Source: Phaeosaccion multiseriatum (taxonomy: Eukaryota > Ochrophyta, other classes). Taken from it: 64,000 bases of DNA. The position numbers and the translations under genes are program-made. Location of the stretch: NCBI GenBank assembly GCA_965112735.1, contig OZ218950.1, forward strand, positions 1,302,001 to 1,366,000. Reading direction: 5' to 3'. This document shows, piece after piece, positions 1 to 11,200 of the stretch. Positions within the stretch are counted from its first letter, which is position 1. Each line of letters opens with the position of its first letter. The notes beneath the pieces were generated by a model. The model was not told where the DNA came from and did no database searches. It saw only the letters and a list, made by a program, of their open reading frames with translations.

Positions 1-1371
1 GAGTACCTCTTGGTGTTTCAGGATTGGTTCACGAAGTGGACAGTGGTGGTGCCTTTGAGGGCACAGGACTATACGGCGGAAGGTATTGCTCGGGCCTTCG
101 TGCGGCATGTCGTCACCACCCTGGGTGTGCCCCGAGTGCTGGTGAGTGATCAAGGCTCGCAGTTCACCAGTGCGCTCATGGGCGATGTGATGCGGGTTCT
201 ATCGGCGTCGCAAGTGTTCACGACGCCAATGCACCAACAGGCCAATGGGCAGGTGGAGCGCTTCATGGCCACGATCAAGGACATGTTGGCGACGACCGTG
301 GAGTCACAGATGCAGCAGTGGCCAGATTACGTCGCCGGGCTCACCTATGCGTACAACTGCCGCTCGCAGGAGAGCACGGGGATGGCGCCATTCTACGCCT
401 TGTTCGGTCGGCACCCCCCGGTGCCTCTACAGGCGATGCTTCCGGCGCTAGTGGAGGACGGGTCGTTTTCGTCTGCCTCGGCATGGGTCCACGAACTGCG
501 GGCACGTCTGGCTGCGGCTGCGGCGGTGGTCAATGGGAGGCGCTGCGACTACCACGGGAGATTGCAGCTGAAGAACGCCTCACGCCGTTGGCCGACGCCC
601 CTGCGACCCGGCACCAAGGTGATGTTGTATCGTCCTGGTGCCGCCGCCCAGCAAGAAGGGGAAGAACTCGAAGGGCCCCCGTCAGCGCAACTCAAGGCTC
701 TGCAGCACTCGTGGGATGGTCCTTATACAGTCTTGCCTTGGCCATCTCTGGGGGCCTACTGTGCTCAGCATGGGCGGGTGAGTGAAGAGCACTATCAGGT
801 CATGCAGCGCAGCGCAGTGTATCTGTCTATGAAACGGGTGCGCGGCAATGGTGTGGAGCAGCTGCAACGGGCGTACCACAGAGACTTGACGAAGCCGTTC
901 ATCGATGGGGTGAGCGAGCGGCCCTTCGGTCTCCCGGAAGGGTTCGCCAGGTATCATATCCGTTGGTGCTCTCCTCAGTGGGCTACCAGCGCAATGCAGG
1001 AGCAGCGTAGCTTAGAGCTGGACGAGGTGAGTGAAGGGAAAGTGCCCACGCTGGCGAGGATTGTGAAGTTCCGCTGGCGCAAAGCCACGGGGCTGCCACT
1101 GCGGCGAGAGTATAACGTGCGGTGGGCCGTGTCGGACGGCGGCACTTTCCAGACCTGGGAATGGGCTGAGTGGTTACTGGAGCGGGGACACGCCAAGGCC
1201 ATAGAGGCGTTCGAGAACGCCCTCCCGCACACTGCCCTTGATCCAGGAGTGAATGTCAAAAGAGGGCATAGGTCTAAACGGGAAAGTACGATCCGTCTGC
1301 GGCAACATGAGAAGTGGGGCAGCGGGCTGGCGCACGAGACGCAATTCTATCGCTCGCATCTCGGCTTCTGA
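1..1371 (+). CDS. Retrotransposon pol, integrase C-terminal part (partial)
   Basis: This is the C-terminal 456 residues of the polyprotein and the frame is open from base 1. It starts within the integrase catalytic core. The second Asp is in VSDQGSQF and the Glu in GQVERFM; the first Asp lies upstream of the window. A basic C-terminal region follows. Near residues 345-410 is a chromodomain-like segment (ARIVKFRW, EYNVRW, TWEWAEWLL), as in chromoviruses, where such domains tether the integration complex to chromatin. It ends in TGA at 1369-1371. No frame break is visible, so this copy may be intact. Confidence 0.93.
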   Translation, partial: EYLLVFQDWFTKWTVVVPLRAQDYTAEGIARAFVRHVVTTLGVPRVLVSDQGSQFTSALMGDVMRVLSASQVFTTPMHQQANGQVERFMATIKDMLATTVESQMQQWPDYVAGLTYAYNCRSQESTGMAPFYALFGRHPPVPLQAMLPALVEDGSFSSASAWVHELRARLAAAAAVVNGRRCDYHGRLQLKNASRRWPTPLRPGTKVMLYRPGAAAQQEGEELEGPPSAQLKALQHSWDGPYTVLPWPSLGAYCAQHGRVSEEHYQVMQRSAVYLSMKRVRGNGVEQLQRAYHRDLTKPFIDGVSERPFGLPEGFARYHIRWCSPQWATSAMQEQRSLELDEVSEGKVPTLARIVKFRWRKATGLPLRREYNVRWAVSDGGTFQTWEWAEWLLERGHAKAIEAFENALPHTALDPGVNVKRGHRSKRESTIRLRQHEKWGSGLAHETQFYRSHLGF

Positions 1372-1409
1372 GGGAGCTAGCGGAAGAAGCGGGGGTGTAG
1401 TGAGGGGGA

Positions 1410-1604
1410 TGTTAGAAGTGGCCTAGTTGGGGTCCCTTGGGGACCCAATCAGTAGTGTAACGGCCGGAAAACGGGCCAACTAGACGGTAAATCAGTAATA
1501 AAGAAAGGAAGCGCAGCCTGCGTGTGGGCTGGCTTCCGGGTGCTTGCTTCAGCTTCTGCTCTGCTCTAGCTTGGCTTTGAGGCTAGCTGTCGGTAGTTTC
1601 GACA
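1410..1604 (+). repeat. 3' LTR of retrotransposon copy 1
   Basis: This 195-bp repeat begins TGTTAGAAG and ends TTTCGACA, so the termini are TG...CA. It is nearly identical to the 196-bp LTRs at 25965 and 38261, with a 1-bp indel near its AATAAA-like stretch and one C/T change. It contains the short inverted repeat GGGTCCC/GGGACCC. Confidence 0.95.
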
Positions 1605-1615
1605 CACACACTTAC

Positions 1616-2245
1616 CAGTCAAGACTCAGGAAACCCCCTTCAGCGAGGGCCTCGAACGCCTGTGTACCCAGCAGCAAGTTGACGCCTCCCACCAAAGCGA
1701 TGTCACACTTCCCCAGCCGCAAGCTGCTGCAGGCCCCCTCCAGTGCCACCAAAGACGACGAGCACGCCGTGTCGACACTCATGCTCGGCCCTCCGAGGCC
1801 CAGCACGTACGACATCCGATTTGCCGGACTCGCATTGGACATGCCCATGACGGAGTACGCACCCTTGTTCGCATCGTCTACCACTGAGCCCCACTCGCTG
1901 CCGGACATGCCCACGAACACACCGGTGTTGCTGCCATGTAGTGTGTCCTTGCGGTATCCCGCCCTGTGCAGCGCCTCGTACCCCACCTCCAGCATGACGC
2001 GCTGATGAGGGTCCATGGCACCTGCCTCGGCCGCAGAAATGCCGAAGAAGGTGTTGTCAAAAGCCTCCACTCCATCAATGAAGCCCCCTTGCCACTGCTT
2101 CTGACCCTCATCGGCCCAGCGACCAACAGGGCTGGCTCCAATACAGTCTGTCCCTGCACAGAGCATAGCCCAGAAGTCCTCGGGGTTCTTAACCCCTCCA
2201 GGGAAGCGACAGGCGATCCCGACGACGGCCAGCGGCGCCCTTGAG
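1616..2245 (-). CDS. PKS module F: first half of KS-F
   Basis: This is the N-terminal half of a sixth ketosynthase, from PLAVVGIACRFPGG to GGFLSLD. The nucleophile motif DTACSSS is intact. It ends at a GT donor (1615/1614) at the same codon and phase as the KS introns in B-E, so the rest of KS-F should lie beyond retrotransposon copy 1, outside the window. Confidence 0.9.
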
Positions 2246-5200
2246 TCAGTGCGGTGCGCTTCAGCAGCGATCGCCGCAGAGCGACTGCCATAGGCTTCCT
2301 CTACCTCGCCAAGCACCTCCGCTTCGATCCACACTGCCAGCGCCGCTACCGTGGGATACGCGAAGAGCACGTCAGTGGTCACTACAGCCCCGAAGCGAGC
2401 CTGTAGACGGCCGCGCAGCTCCACTGTTGACAAAGAGTCAAGACCTGCCTCCATCAAAGGCGTGTTCGCGTCCAGCTCTTCGGCACCCTCCCCAAGTAGG
2501 TCCTTGGCGATATCAAGCACCGCCAATCGCACTGATTGCTGTCGCTCGCCAGGGGGCAGTCTCAAGAGCGCCTCGCGCACTTCATTGTTGAGTTCGGTGT
2601 TTCTCGACGCGCCCGCTGCTGCTGCGACAAGCCCTGACAGAAGGAACGAGCCGCGGGACGCACCCAAGCTGTCTGCAAACTTGGCCCAGTCCATCCCTGG
2701 CAGCACGGCCACATCGCCCAAATACGCTGACGACATCGCAGCGGCATCTAAGGCAGCCATGCCCAGCTCAGATGACACCGTGCCCACACCCGCCAGCTCC
2801 AACTGCTTTTGAACGATATCGAGCTGGGCGGCCATACCCACGTCAGCCCACGGCCCCCACTGCACTGACGTCCCTGTGAGCCCGAGGTGTCGCCTGTGCC
2901 GTATCAGCCCGTCCACTGCCGCATTCGCTGCAGCGTAGTTGGCCTGTCCAGCGTTACCCAGTACTCCCGCCATGGATGTGAAGCAAAAGAAGAAGTCAAG
3001 GCCAGGAGCGCGTCCCTCCTCCTTCGCCCAAGCCAACGAAAGCTCGTGCAAATTTATCGCCCCCTGCACCTTCGGTCGGAACACGTTCGTCATGCTCTCC
3101 GCCGTTTGCTCTCCCAGCAGCTTATCATCCAGCACCCCGGCAGCATGCACCACGCCGCGCACAGGGGGCAGCAGAGGCAGCACGACCCCCAGGCAAGTCC
3201 GAAGTGCCTCAACATCAGCAACGTCACAAGTAGGAGTATGGATCAGCTCCACCTCGTTCTGAAGCTGCTGCCATTGCTCTGTCATGCTCTCAGCGACCTT
3301 CCCACTCCTCGACAGCAGCACCAAGTGACGAGCGCCCCTCGACGCGAGGTGCTGGGCCGTTACGAGGCCGAGAGCCCCCAGACCGCCGCTGATGACGTAC
3401 GTGCCGTCGGACACCACTGGCACACCATACGAGGGGTTGGTTAGCACCACCTTGCCGATATGCTTCGCTTGGCTCATGAGTGCCATAGCCTTCTGGGTAT
3501 CCTCCCTCATGTCAAAGGGTATGGTTGGTAAGGGCTTTACATTGCCAGACATGCAGTCTTCAGCCAGATGCTGCAGCTCGTCGCTTATCCAGCCCGGCCC
3601 ACCCACCGAAAAGTCGAACTCGATAATGGCGTCCACAGCGACGAGGTTGTACCTCACATCGGGACGGGCGGTGTGCATCTGCTCGTGACTCCATACACCT
3701 ATCTTCCCAATCTCCACGAATCTGCCTCCCTCTGTCAGCATGTCCAATGAGAAGGGAATGTAGTCCTCGCTCAGAGAGTTGAGCACCACGTCCACCTTCA
3801 TCTCACCCATGGACTGCTTGAACGCCTCTGCGTCTCTTGAAGACGCAATGTGCTCCACTCCCAGGCTCCGGAGGAAGTCATGCTTCACAGCAGCACCGGC
3901 AGTAGCGTACACCTCCGCGCCCACCCGCTGAGCATACTGCACGGCGGCAAGGCCCACACCGCCCGATGCGGCATGAATCAACACCTTCTCTCCAGCCTTG
4001 AGGTCGTGGAAGGCCTTCACTACCGTCAAGAACACGGTGGGAAGTGCAGCGGCCTGCTCGAAGCTCAGCACGGCCGGCATCACGGCCAGACACACATCAC
4101 TCGTCGTCATATGACTGCGCAAACATCCCGCATCCGCAAAGCCAAACACTGCGTCGCCGACACGGAAGCGCGAGCTTCCTCCCACACTGAGCACCTCCCC
4201 GGCGAACTCTGAGCAAGGATCTCCAGGATCGCCAGGGTACATGTCCAGCACATTCAGCACGTCCCGGAAGTTAAGGCCAACGGCCCTTACGGCCACCTCC
4301 ACGGAGCTGTCATCAAGGGGCTGATGTTTGCCATTGTTCACATCATCACGAAGGGCGAAAGCGTTGGCAATGCTGCCTCTTGCCTTCAAGTCAAGCACGA
4401 AGGGAAGCTGCAGGGGCTGACGTATAAGATGAGGAGCCCAGCACTGTCCGTCGCGTACCCACACATCTTCTGTGGCAGGGAAGGCCAAACCTAAGGCAAG
4501 CTCGCTGTCTTGGACCTTCTTGTCGCTCAGGTCCACCACGCCAATCTGCAGGGAGGGGTGCTCCACCCTCGCAGTCCGCACCAGCCCAGTCACCCAGCTG
4601 TGACGCCAGTCCTCGCCACTTTGGACGCCTCTCGTCAAAACCGTCAGCGGTACCCTTGATGCAGTACACAGGCTCCTAAGTAGAGCCATGAGGGCGTAGG
4701 CCGCTCGTGCTTGCGGGCTTCCTTCTGCGTCTTCTTCGCCAGCTCCGGGTATCAGCACGTACAAGACGCGATCCCACTCGTCCTCTCCGAGAAGAAGAGC
4801 ACCATCATCCCCGGAGGCGTCCATCCGCCCATATCGAGTGTGTACGTCCACGTTCTCCGGAGCACAGCGCCGCACTGCAGCAATGATTGCAGTCTCTCCC
4901 TCCCTCTCGTCCTGCGGAATAACCACGAGCCACTTTTGGCGCGCCGCCGCCTCAGCAGGGTCAGTATCACTTCCAGGGGCCTCCTCTTGTGTGTGTGTAG
5001 ACGACTCAGTGGTCTGCCATTCCAGCGTGTACATCGCCCGACGAAGCGGATTGGGGCGCGCAAAGCCTCTCGCCCGCTGAGTGCGGAACCCACGCATCTC
5101 CACAAGAATCTGCTTGCTATCAAAGTCGGCAATCTTGATATCAAACTTGATGCTGTTGCCCCCGGGCTCCACTTCACCGAGCGTCGTGTGCACCCAAACT

Positions 5201-8200
5201 GTCTCTCCCGTTATGGGGGCAGAAACGATCACCTCGTCAAAGCCAACAGGCAGGAATGGAGCTCCATCCCTCGCTCTCAGCAACTGGCGTGGGATTGCCT
5301 GCAAAAGTGAGTGAGTCGCATTGTCGAGCACCGCAGGGTGCATAGCAAAGCCCATCACCTCCCATGGCTCGCACAGGTCCGAGTCGAGAGCACGCACGAC
5401 CGATAGCACCTCTCCGTCATTGGCGAACACCTGTAAATTCCGCTCAAAGCGAGGGCCATAGTTAAAGTTGGCATCCGCCATTGCCTTGTACAGGCCATGG
5501 GCCAAGTCCTCAGTCCCTACCCGCCCCTTGATTCCCTCTACATCGAGCATGTCACGCGGCTCGGTTCGCTCCATGACAGACACGTGGTCCATCCTCGCGG
5601 TCGCTCCCTTGTCACCCTCAACGCCTCCGAAAAACTGCATGCTTCCATCGCTCGCGTATAGAGCACTCAAGCCGTCACAGACAATAGTATTGCGGCTCTG
5701 CGCTTGGTCCGTGCCCGTGTGCTGGAAACCCTCAATCTCCAATGGAGCCACAAAGCTGGCTCCTTGCAGGACTACCTGCTGCTCCGTCCCGAGCTGTCTT
5801 CCTCCTAGAACAGTGACAACACTCACTTCAATGTACGTTACCCCTGGAATGATCACCACATTGTTGACTGCGTGGTCCTTGAGAAGGTCCTTGATGTGAG
5901 GCGAGAAGGGGCAACAGAGCCGCATTCCGTCTCCCTCTTGGACCACCTCGCCACTGGGCATGAATGCCAGTGGAGGCCTGAACCACGAAATGCTTGGCGT
6001 GTGCGGTACAATGCGCCACGCTCTGACTCGCTGTCCTTCTGAAGAGCATCGTTGAGACTGACGCCCTCTCTGTCGGCATGCGCGGCCGTCCTCCCAGCTC
6101 TGGGACCGGATAGCACGGCGTGAGCATTGGTTCCGCCCGCACCGAAAGAGCTCACGGCAGCAACGAGCGCTCCTGTCCACCCGCCTTGACCCACGGGCTC
6201 CAGGGTCACAGGTAACGTCACGGGGACGCCCGTGAGCTCCAGCTCGGGGTTGATGTCCTTCAAATGCAGGTTCGGAGGGGCGACGCGGTGCTGCAGCACC
6301 AGTACGGTCTTGATGAGGCCTGCAATACCTGCTGCACCCTCCAGATGGCCGATGTTGGCCTTCAGCGCACCTACCACCAAGGCATTTGCCTCGCTGCGGT
6401 CCGGTCCGCAGTACACTGCCTTAAGGGCGCTCATCTCGATGGGGTCTCCCAGCGCCGTGCCCGTGCCGTGCGCCTCCACGAAGCTCACCTCTGCGGGGTC
6501 CCTTCCCGCTTCTGCCAGAGCGGCAGACAGGAGTTGCTGCTGAGCAAGAGGACTGGGTGCCGTCAGACGAGCGCTGGCCCCATTGTGGTTGGCAGCACAG
6601 CCCTCGATCACCGCTAGGACAGTGTCCCCGCTGGCCACAGCATCATCAAAGCGTTTCAGTACAATGGCACCACATCCTTCGCCTCTGACATAACCATTTG
6701 CCGATGCGTCAAACGTCTTGCAGCGCCTGTCGCAAGGCAGAGCAAGGTTGGTGGGGTGTGAGTGGGGTGCAGCGGAAGGTCTTGTTTGACTGTAGAGAAG
6801 ACGCCCAAGAATGAGCTGCACGGAGCAGAAAAGGGAAAAATGCTTCAGAGCACTCAGACCAGAGCGGCCAGTGCCACTTACCAATCGGGGGAGAGGAAGG
6901 TCCCCGCAATCAAGGACTGAAAGGCGCTTTTCCCGAGCAGCAGGTTCACGCCACCGACCACCGCCGAGTCGCACTTGCCCAGGCGGAGGTTGCTGCAGGC
7001 AGCGTCCAGAGCCACCAGGGACGACGAGCATGCTGTCTGCAGCAACGCACTGGGGCCGCAGAGGCCCAGAGTGTAGGATACGCGATTAGCAATGTTCGAA
7101 GCCGTCAGGCCCATTCCGCCGTAGGCGCTCTGAGCAGCGGCATCTCCTGCCACGAAGCCCCAGTCCGTGTCCGACAAGCCCACGAACACGCCGGTGTTGC
7201 TGCCCCGCAGGCTGCTCTTGCTGTGGCCGGCGCGATGGAGGGCCTCGAAGGCCACCTCCAGCATGAGGCGCTGATTGGGGTCCATTGCCTCTGCCTCGGC
7301 AGCACTGATACCAAAGAAGGCATTGTCGAACATCTCCACGCCCTCGATGAACCCTCCCTGTAGCTGCAGCTCGCCCTTATTACTCTCCCACCTGTCGTGT
7401 GGCGCTGCCGTAATGCAATCTCTGCCCTCGCACAGCAGCGACCAGAACTGCTCCGGGCTATTGGCTCCGCCGGGGAGGCGACACGCCATACTCACTACAG
7501 CGATGGGGGATCGAGAGTCCGAGGACAAGCGCTGTCCTGTCAGCACCTCTTTACCCCCCTCTGCATCATCCAGCACCTCAAGAATCTGGGCCTCGAGCCA
7601 CGCGGCCATTGTAGACACTGATGGATACGAGAAGAAGGCACCATTCGAAACGGTGACACCACACCAGGCCTCGACTCGCTTGCGAAACTCCACGGACGCC
7701 ATCGAATCGAGTCCGGCTTCCATCAAGGGTGTCGTTGCTGCCAAGGTGAAGTCCTCGCCAACGCACTCCACCACCATGTCCGTCAGGACCTGCTCGATCC
7801 TCTCCCGCCGTGCTGACTCCGGCAAGAGCAGGAGCTCCTCCCGCACCTCGGCGTTGACGCTGGAGCCCTTTGACGCCTCACCATTTTCTCCGCGGTCGGT
7901 CAATTGCCCGAGGAAATCGCTGTGCACAGGGGCCAAGCTCGCTCGAAATCTGCCCCACCTCATGGCCGGCATGACGGCCACCTCCTGTACGTTGGCTTGC
8001 GCTTGACTTGCAAGGACGGCATCCAGAGCCTTCATGCCCAGCGCCGATGAGATCAGGCCCACTCCGGCCATCTCGAAAAGACTGTGTGACGTCGTAGACC
8101 TCGCTGCCATGCCCGCCTCACCAAAGGGCCCCCACTGAATGCTGGTGCCCGCCAGCTTGAGCTGCTGCCGGCGGTAGCGCATCAGACCATCGAGCGCGGA

Positions 8201-11200
8201 GTTGGCTGCGGCATAATTCATCTGTCCGATGTTACCAAGTATCCCAGCCATAGATGAATACGATATGAAGAAGTCCAAGTTCTCTTCCCTCTCGGCCCAC
8301 TCAAGCGACAGCTCATGCAGGTTCCAAGCCCCTTGAAGCTTTGGTGCGAACACATTCCGCATGCTCTGGTCGGTCTGCCCAGTCAACCTGCGGTCATCTA
8401 GAACCCCCGCTGCGTGAATCACACCCCGAATATGAGGCAGGCCCACCAAAGCCTTGAATACAGCGCCTCGAAGCTGATGCATGTCGGACACATCACAGGC
8501 CACGGCCACAGCGGTGACACTCTCCATGCTCTGCAGGGCCTGCCACAGCTCTGAAACTTCCTCCGCCGCCCGGCCGCTTCGGGATAGGAGAAGCAGGTGT
8601 CGAGCACCCTGGGACACCAAGTGATTCGCCGCCGCCAGACCCAGTCCCCCCAGACCACCGCTGATCAGGTAGGTCCCATCCTCCCTGCACCTGAAGCGAT
8701 CGACTCCTGCCGATGTCAGATGGAGTGCGCTGGGCACCAGCCTCGGAGCGAGGATCTCACACCCTCGAACCAGCAGGTCCACGCCTCGCGCTCCGTCGTG
8801 AGCTTCTGCAGCCAGCGTCACAGCCTGGGAGACAGTTTGGGCTTCCACCTCCTCTACTCTAGGTCGTGCATCCTCAAACTGTGGAGACATGGCACACTCA
8901 AGGTCCAAGTGGTTCACGGCGAGGTCGCCCCGCTCCAGGCGTACGCTTCTCACCAGTCCCACTGCCCAGCTGCCCTGCCAGCCCACACCGCTGTACACTC
9001 CCGTTGTGACCACGGTGATCGGCATCACTGCCTCGTCCCCGTCTAAGCTCTGTACAGTTTGCACAAAGTGGATTGCCCCGTCGGTAGGAGCGCACGTCCC
9101 TGACACCACGTAGAAGAGATGGGCCCCACGTGGCTGCGCGTCCGAGCCGACCGCCTCCACCATGTGCACCTCTACACCATTTGCTGTCGCCGTGCTTCGA
9201 ATAGCTTCCAAGGCTCTGTGGTTGTTCGATGCGTGCTGCCCTTCGGCTGCCTCGGGAATCACGACGAGCCACGGAAGGCTGTCGGGCGCAGAAGCCTGCT
9301 GCGAAGCCGAGGGTACCTCCACCGCCTCCCAATCAACAACATAGAGCGGGCCCTGCTCAACCTCACTCCGCGTCTGAGGTGCATCGGTGGCTCGCGCTGT
9401 GTACCAAGGAAAGGCTTTGCGCGTTGGGAACAGGATGTGCTGCTTGCCCTCACGCTCTTGCTGCTGCACTGTGCTCAGAGCAAATCGAAACGAATCTTCG
9501 GAGTTCTGCCCTCGCGTGAGGGAGGGGATCCACGCCAGGCCCTCGCGACGCTCGCAGTTGGCCCCCATACTGCTCAGCACCGAATTGGGCCCCACCTCAA
9601 CGATGCTCAGGTCAGCCCCCCTCCCGTCTCCCATCCAGTGCTCCACCACCGTGTGGATGCCTTCTGCGAACAGCACTGGCGACAGCATGTGTTGCACCCA
9701 ATACGTCGCCTGCGTCACCTCCTCCCCTCTCACCACCTCACCCGTCACGTTGGACACCAGGGGAATGCGTGGGGCGCTGAGTGACACCTGCCTCAGAGCC
9801 TCCTCCAGCTCACGTACAGCGGGCTCCATCAGAGGAGAGTGGAAGGCGTGCGACACCTCCAGAGCCTTGCAGCCCACCCCATCTGCCGTCAGCCTCTCCA
9901 CCACCTTGTCCACAGCACTGCGCGCTCCAGAGATCACGCTCGCGCTCGGTCCATTCGACGACGCCAGCACCGCCTCGCCTATCCCCCCCGCAGCGTCGAT
10001 CCTTGCCAAAGTCGCCTCTTTGCCTGCCCTCACTGCGAACATCACCCCCTCGCCCTCGGGGCAGGCCTGCATGGCGGCTCCTCGTTTGGCGGACAGCATC
10101 AGCCCGTCCTCCAGCGACATGACGCCGGCCACGCACGCCGCCACTACCTCGCCCAGGCTGTGGCCCATCACCATGGAAGGCTCCACACCCTCCGACTTCC
10201 ACAGCTCACACAGGGCGTACTCCAGCACAAACAGGCACGGCTGGCAGTAGCGTGTCTCCTTCAGCAGCGCTTGTGCAGTCTCCTCCTCCTCCTTCCCATC
10301 CTCAGCGACGGCAGGGTACATGAGCTCCACCACAGATTTATCCAGCCAGGCCCGCTCCATGAGCAGCCTACTGCACCGCTGTATGCACTCGCGGAATACG
10401 CCCTCCTTCTCGTACAGCTCCCTGCCCATGCACACGTACTGCGAGCCCTGTCCGGTGAACAAACACGCCACTGGAGTCTCTGCTTGCCCCGGATTAGGGC
10501 CTGGCGCACCCTCACTCTTCTCCCCATAGCTCCTCAGCAGCACGTGTGCATTAGTTCCTCCCGCCCCGAATGAGCTCACCCCCACCAACATGTCTCCCTC
10601 GTCCTCCAGCTGCACCATCACCGACGGGAGCTGCACGGGGAAGCCGTCCATGTCCAGCTCCGGGTTGACGCTCTTGAGGTGAAGGTTGGCGGGCACGGCG
10701 CGGTGCTGCAGCATCAAGACGGCCTTGATGAGCCCGGCAATGCCCGCCGCACCCTCCAGATGGCCAATGTTGGTCTTGACTGCACCCACCACAAGCCGGA
10801 AAGAGTCGTCACGGTTCTTCCCGTACGTGGCCTTCAGAGCGCTCATCTCGATGGGGTCGCCTAGCGAGGTTCCCGTGCCGTGCGCCTCCACGATGCGTAC
10901 CTCGGAGCCCTCTCGACCGGCCTCACGCAGCGTCGCCTCGATGAGTCTCTGCTGGGCGGCGGGGCTGGGGGCCGTGAGGCGGGCACTGGTTCCGTTGTGG
11001 TTCACGGCACAGCCCTCAATCACAGCGAGGACCGTGTCTCCGGCAGCGAGGGCGTCATCCAAAAGTTTCAGCACAACGGCACCGCATCCTTCACCACGCA
11101 CGTATCCGTTTGCCGACGCGTCGAACGTCTTGCAGCGCCTGAGAAGGGCATGGGAATTGTGGGATGGGGTGAGATAAGTTGACTTGGTAAGGCACTCAAG

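Larger units (their letters stand above)
1..1604 (+). mobile_element. Ty3/gypsy LTR retrotransposon, 3' end (copy 1, truncated by window edge)
   Basis: The window opens inside the integrase of an LTR element. The sequence matches 36852-38456 of the complete copy further right with only about a dozen differences, so both belong to one young family. It holds the end of pol, a purine-rich tract and a 3' LTR. To its right the PKS intron begins almost at once: the LTR ends at 1604 and the PKS exon 11 splice donor lies at 1615/1616. The element is therefore inserted about 11 bp inside an intron of the PKS, antisense to that gene. The 5' part and the left target duplication lie outside the window. 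Confidence 0.95.
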
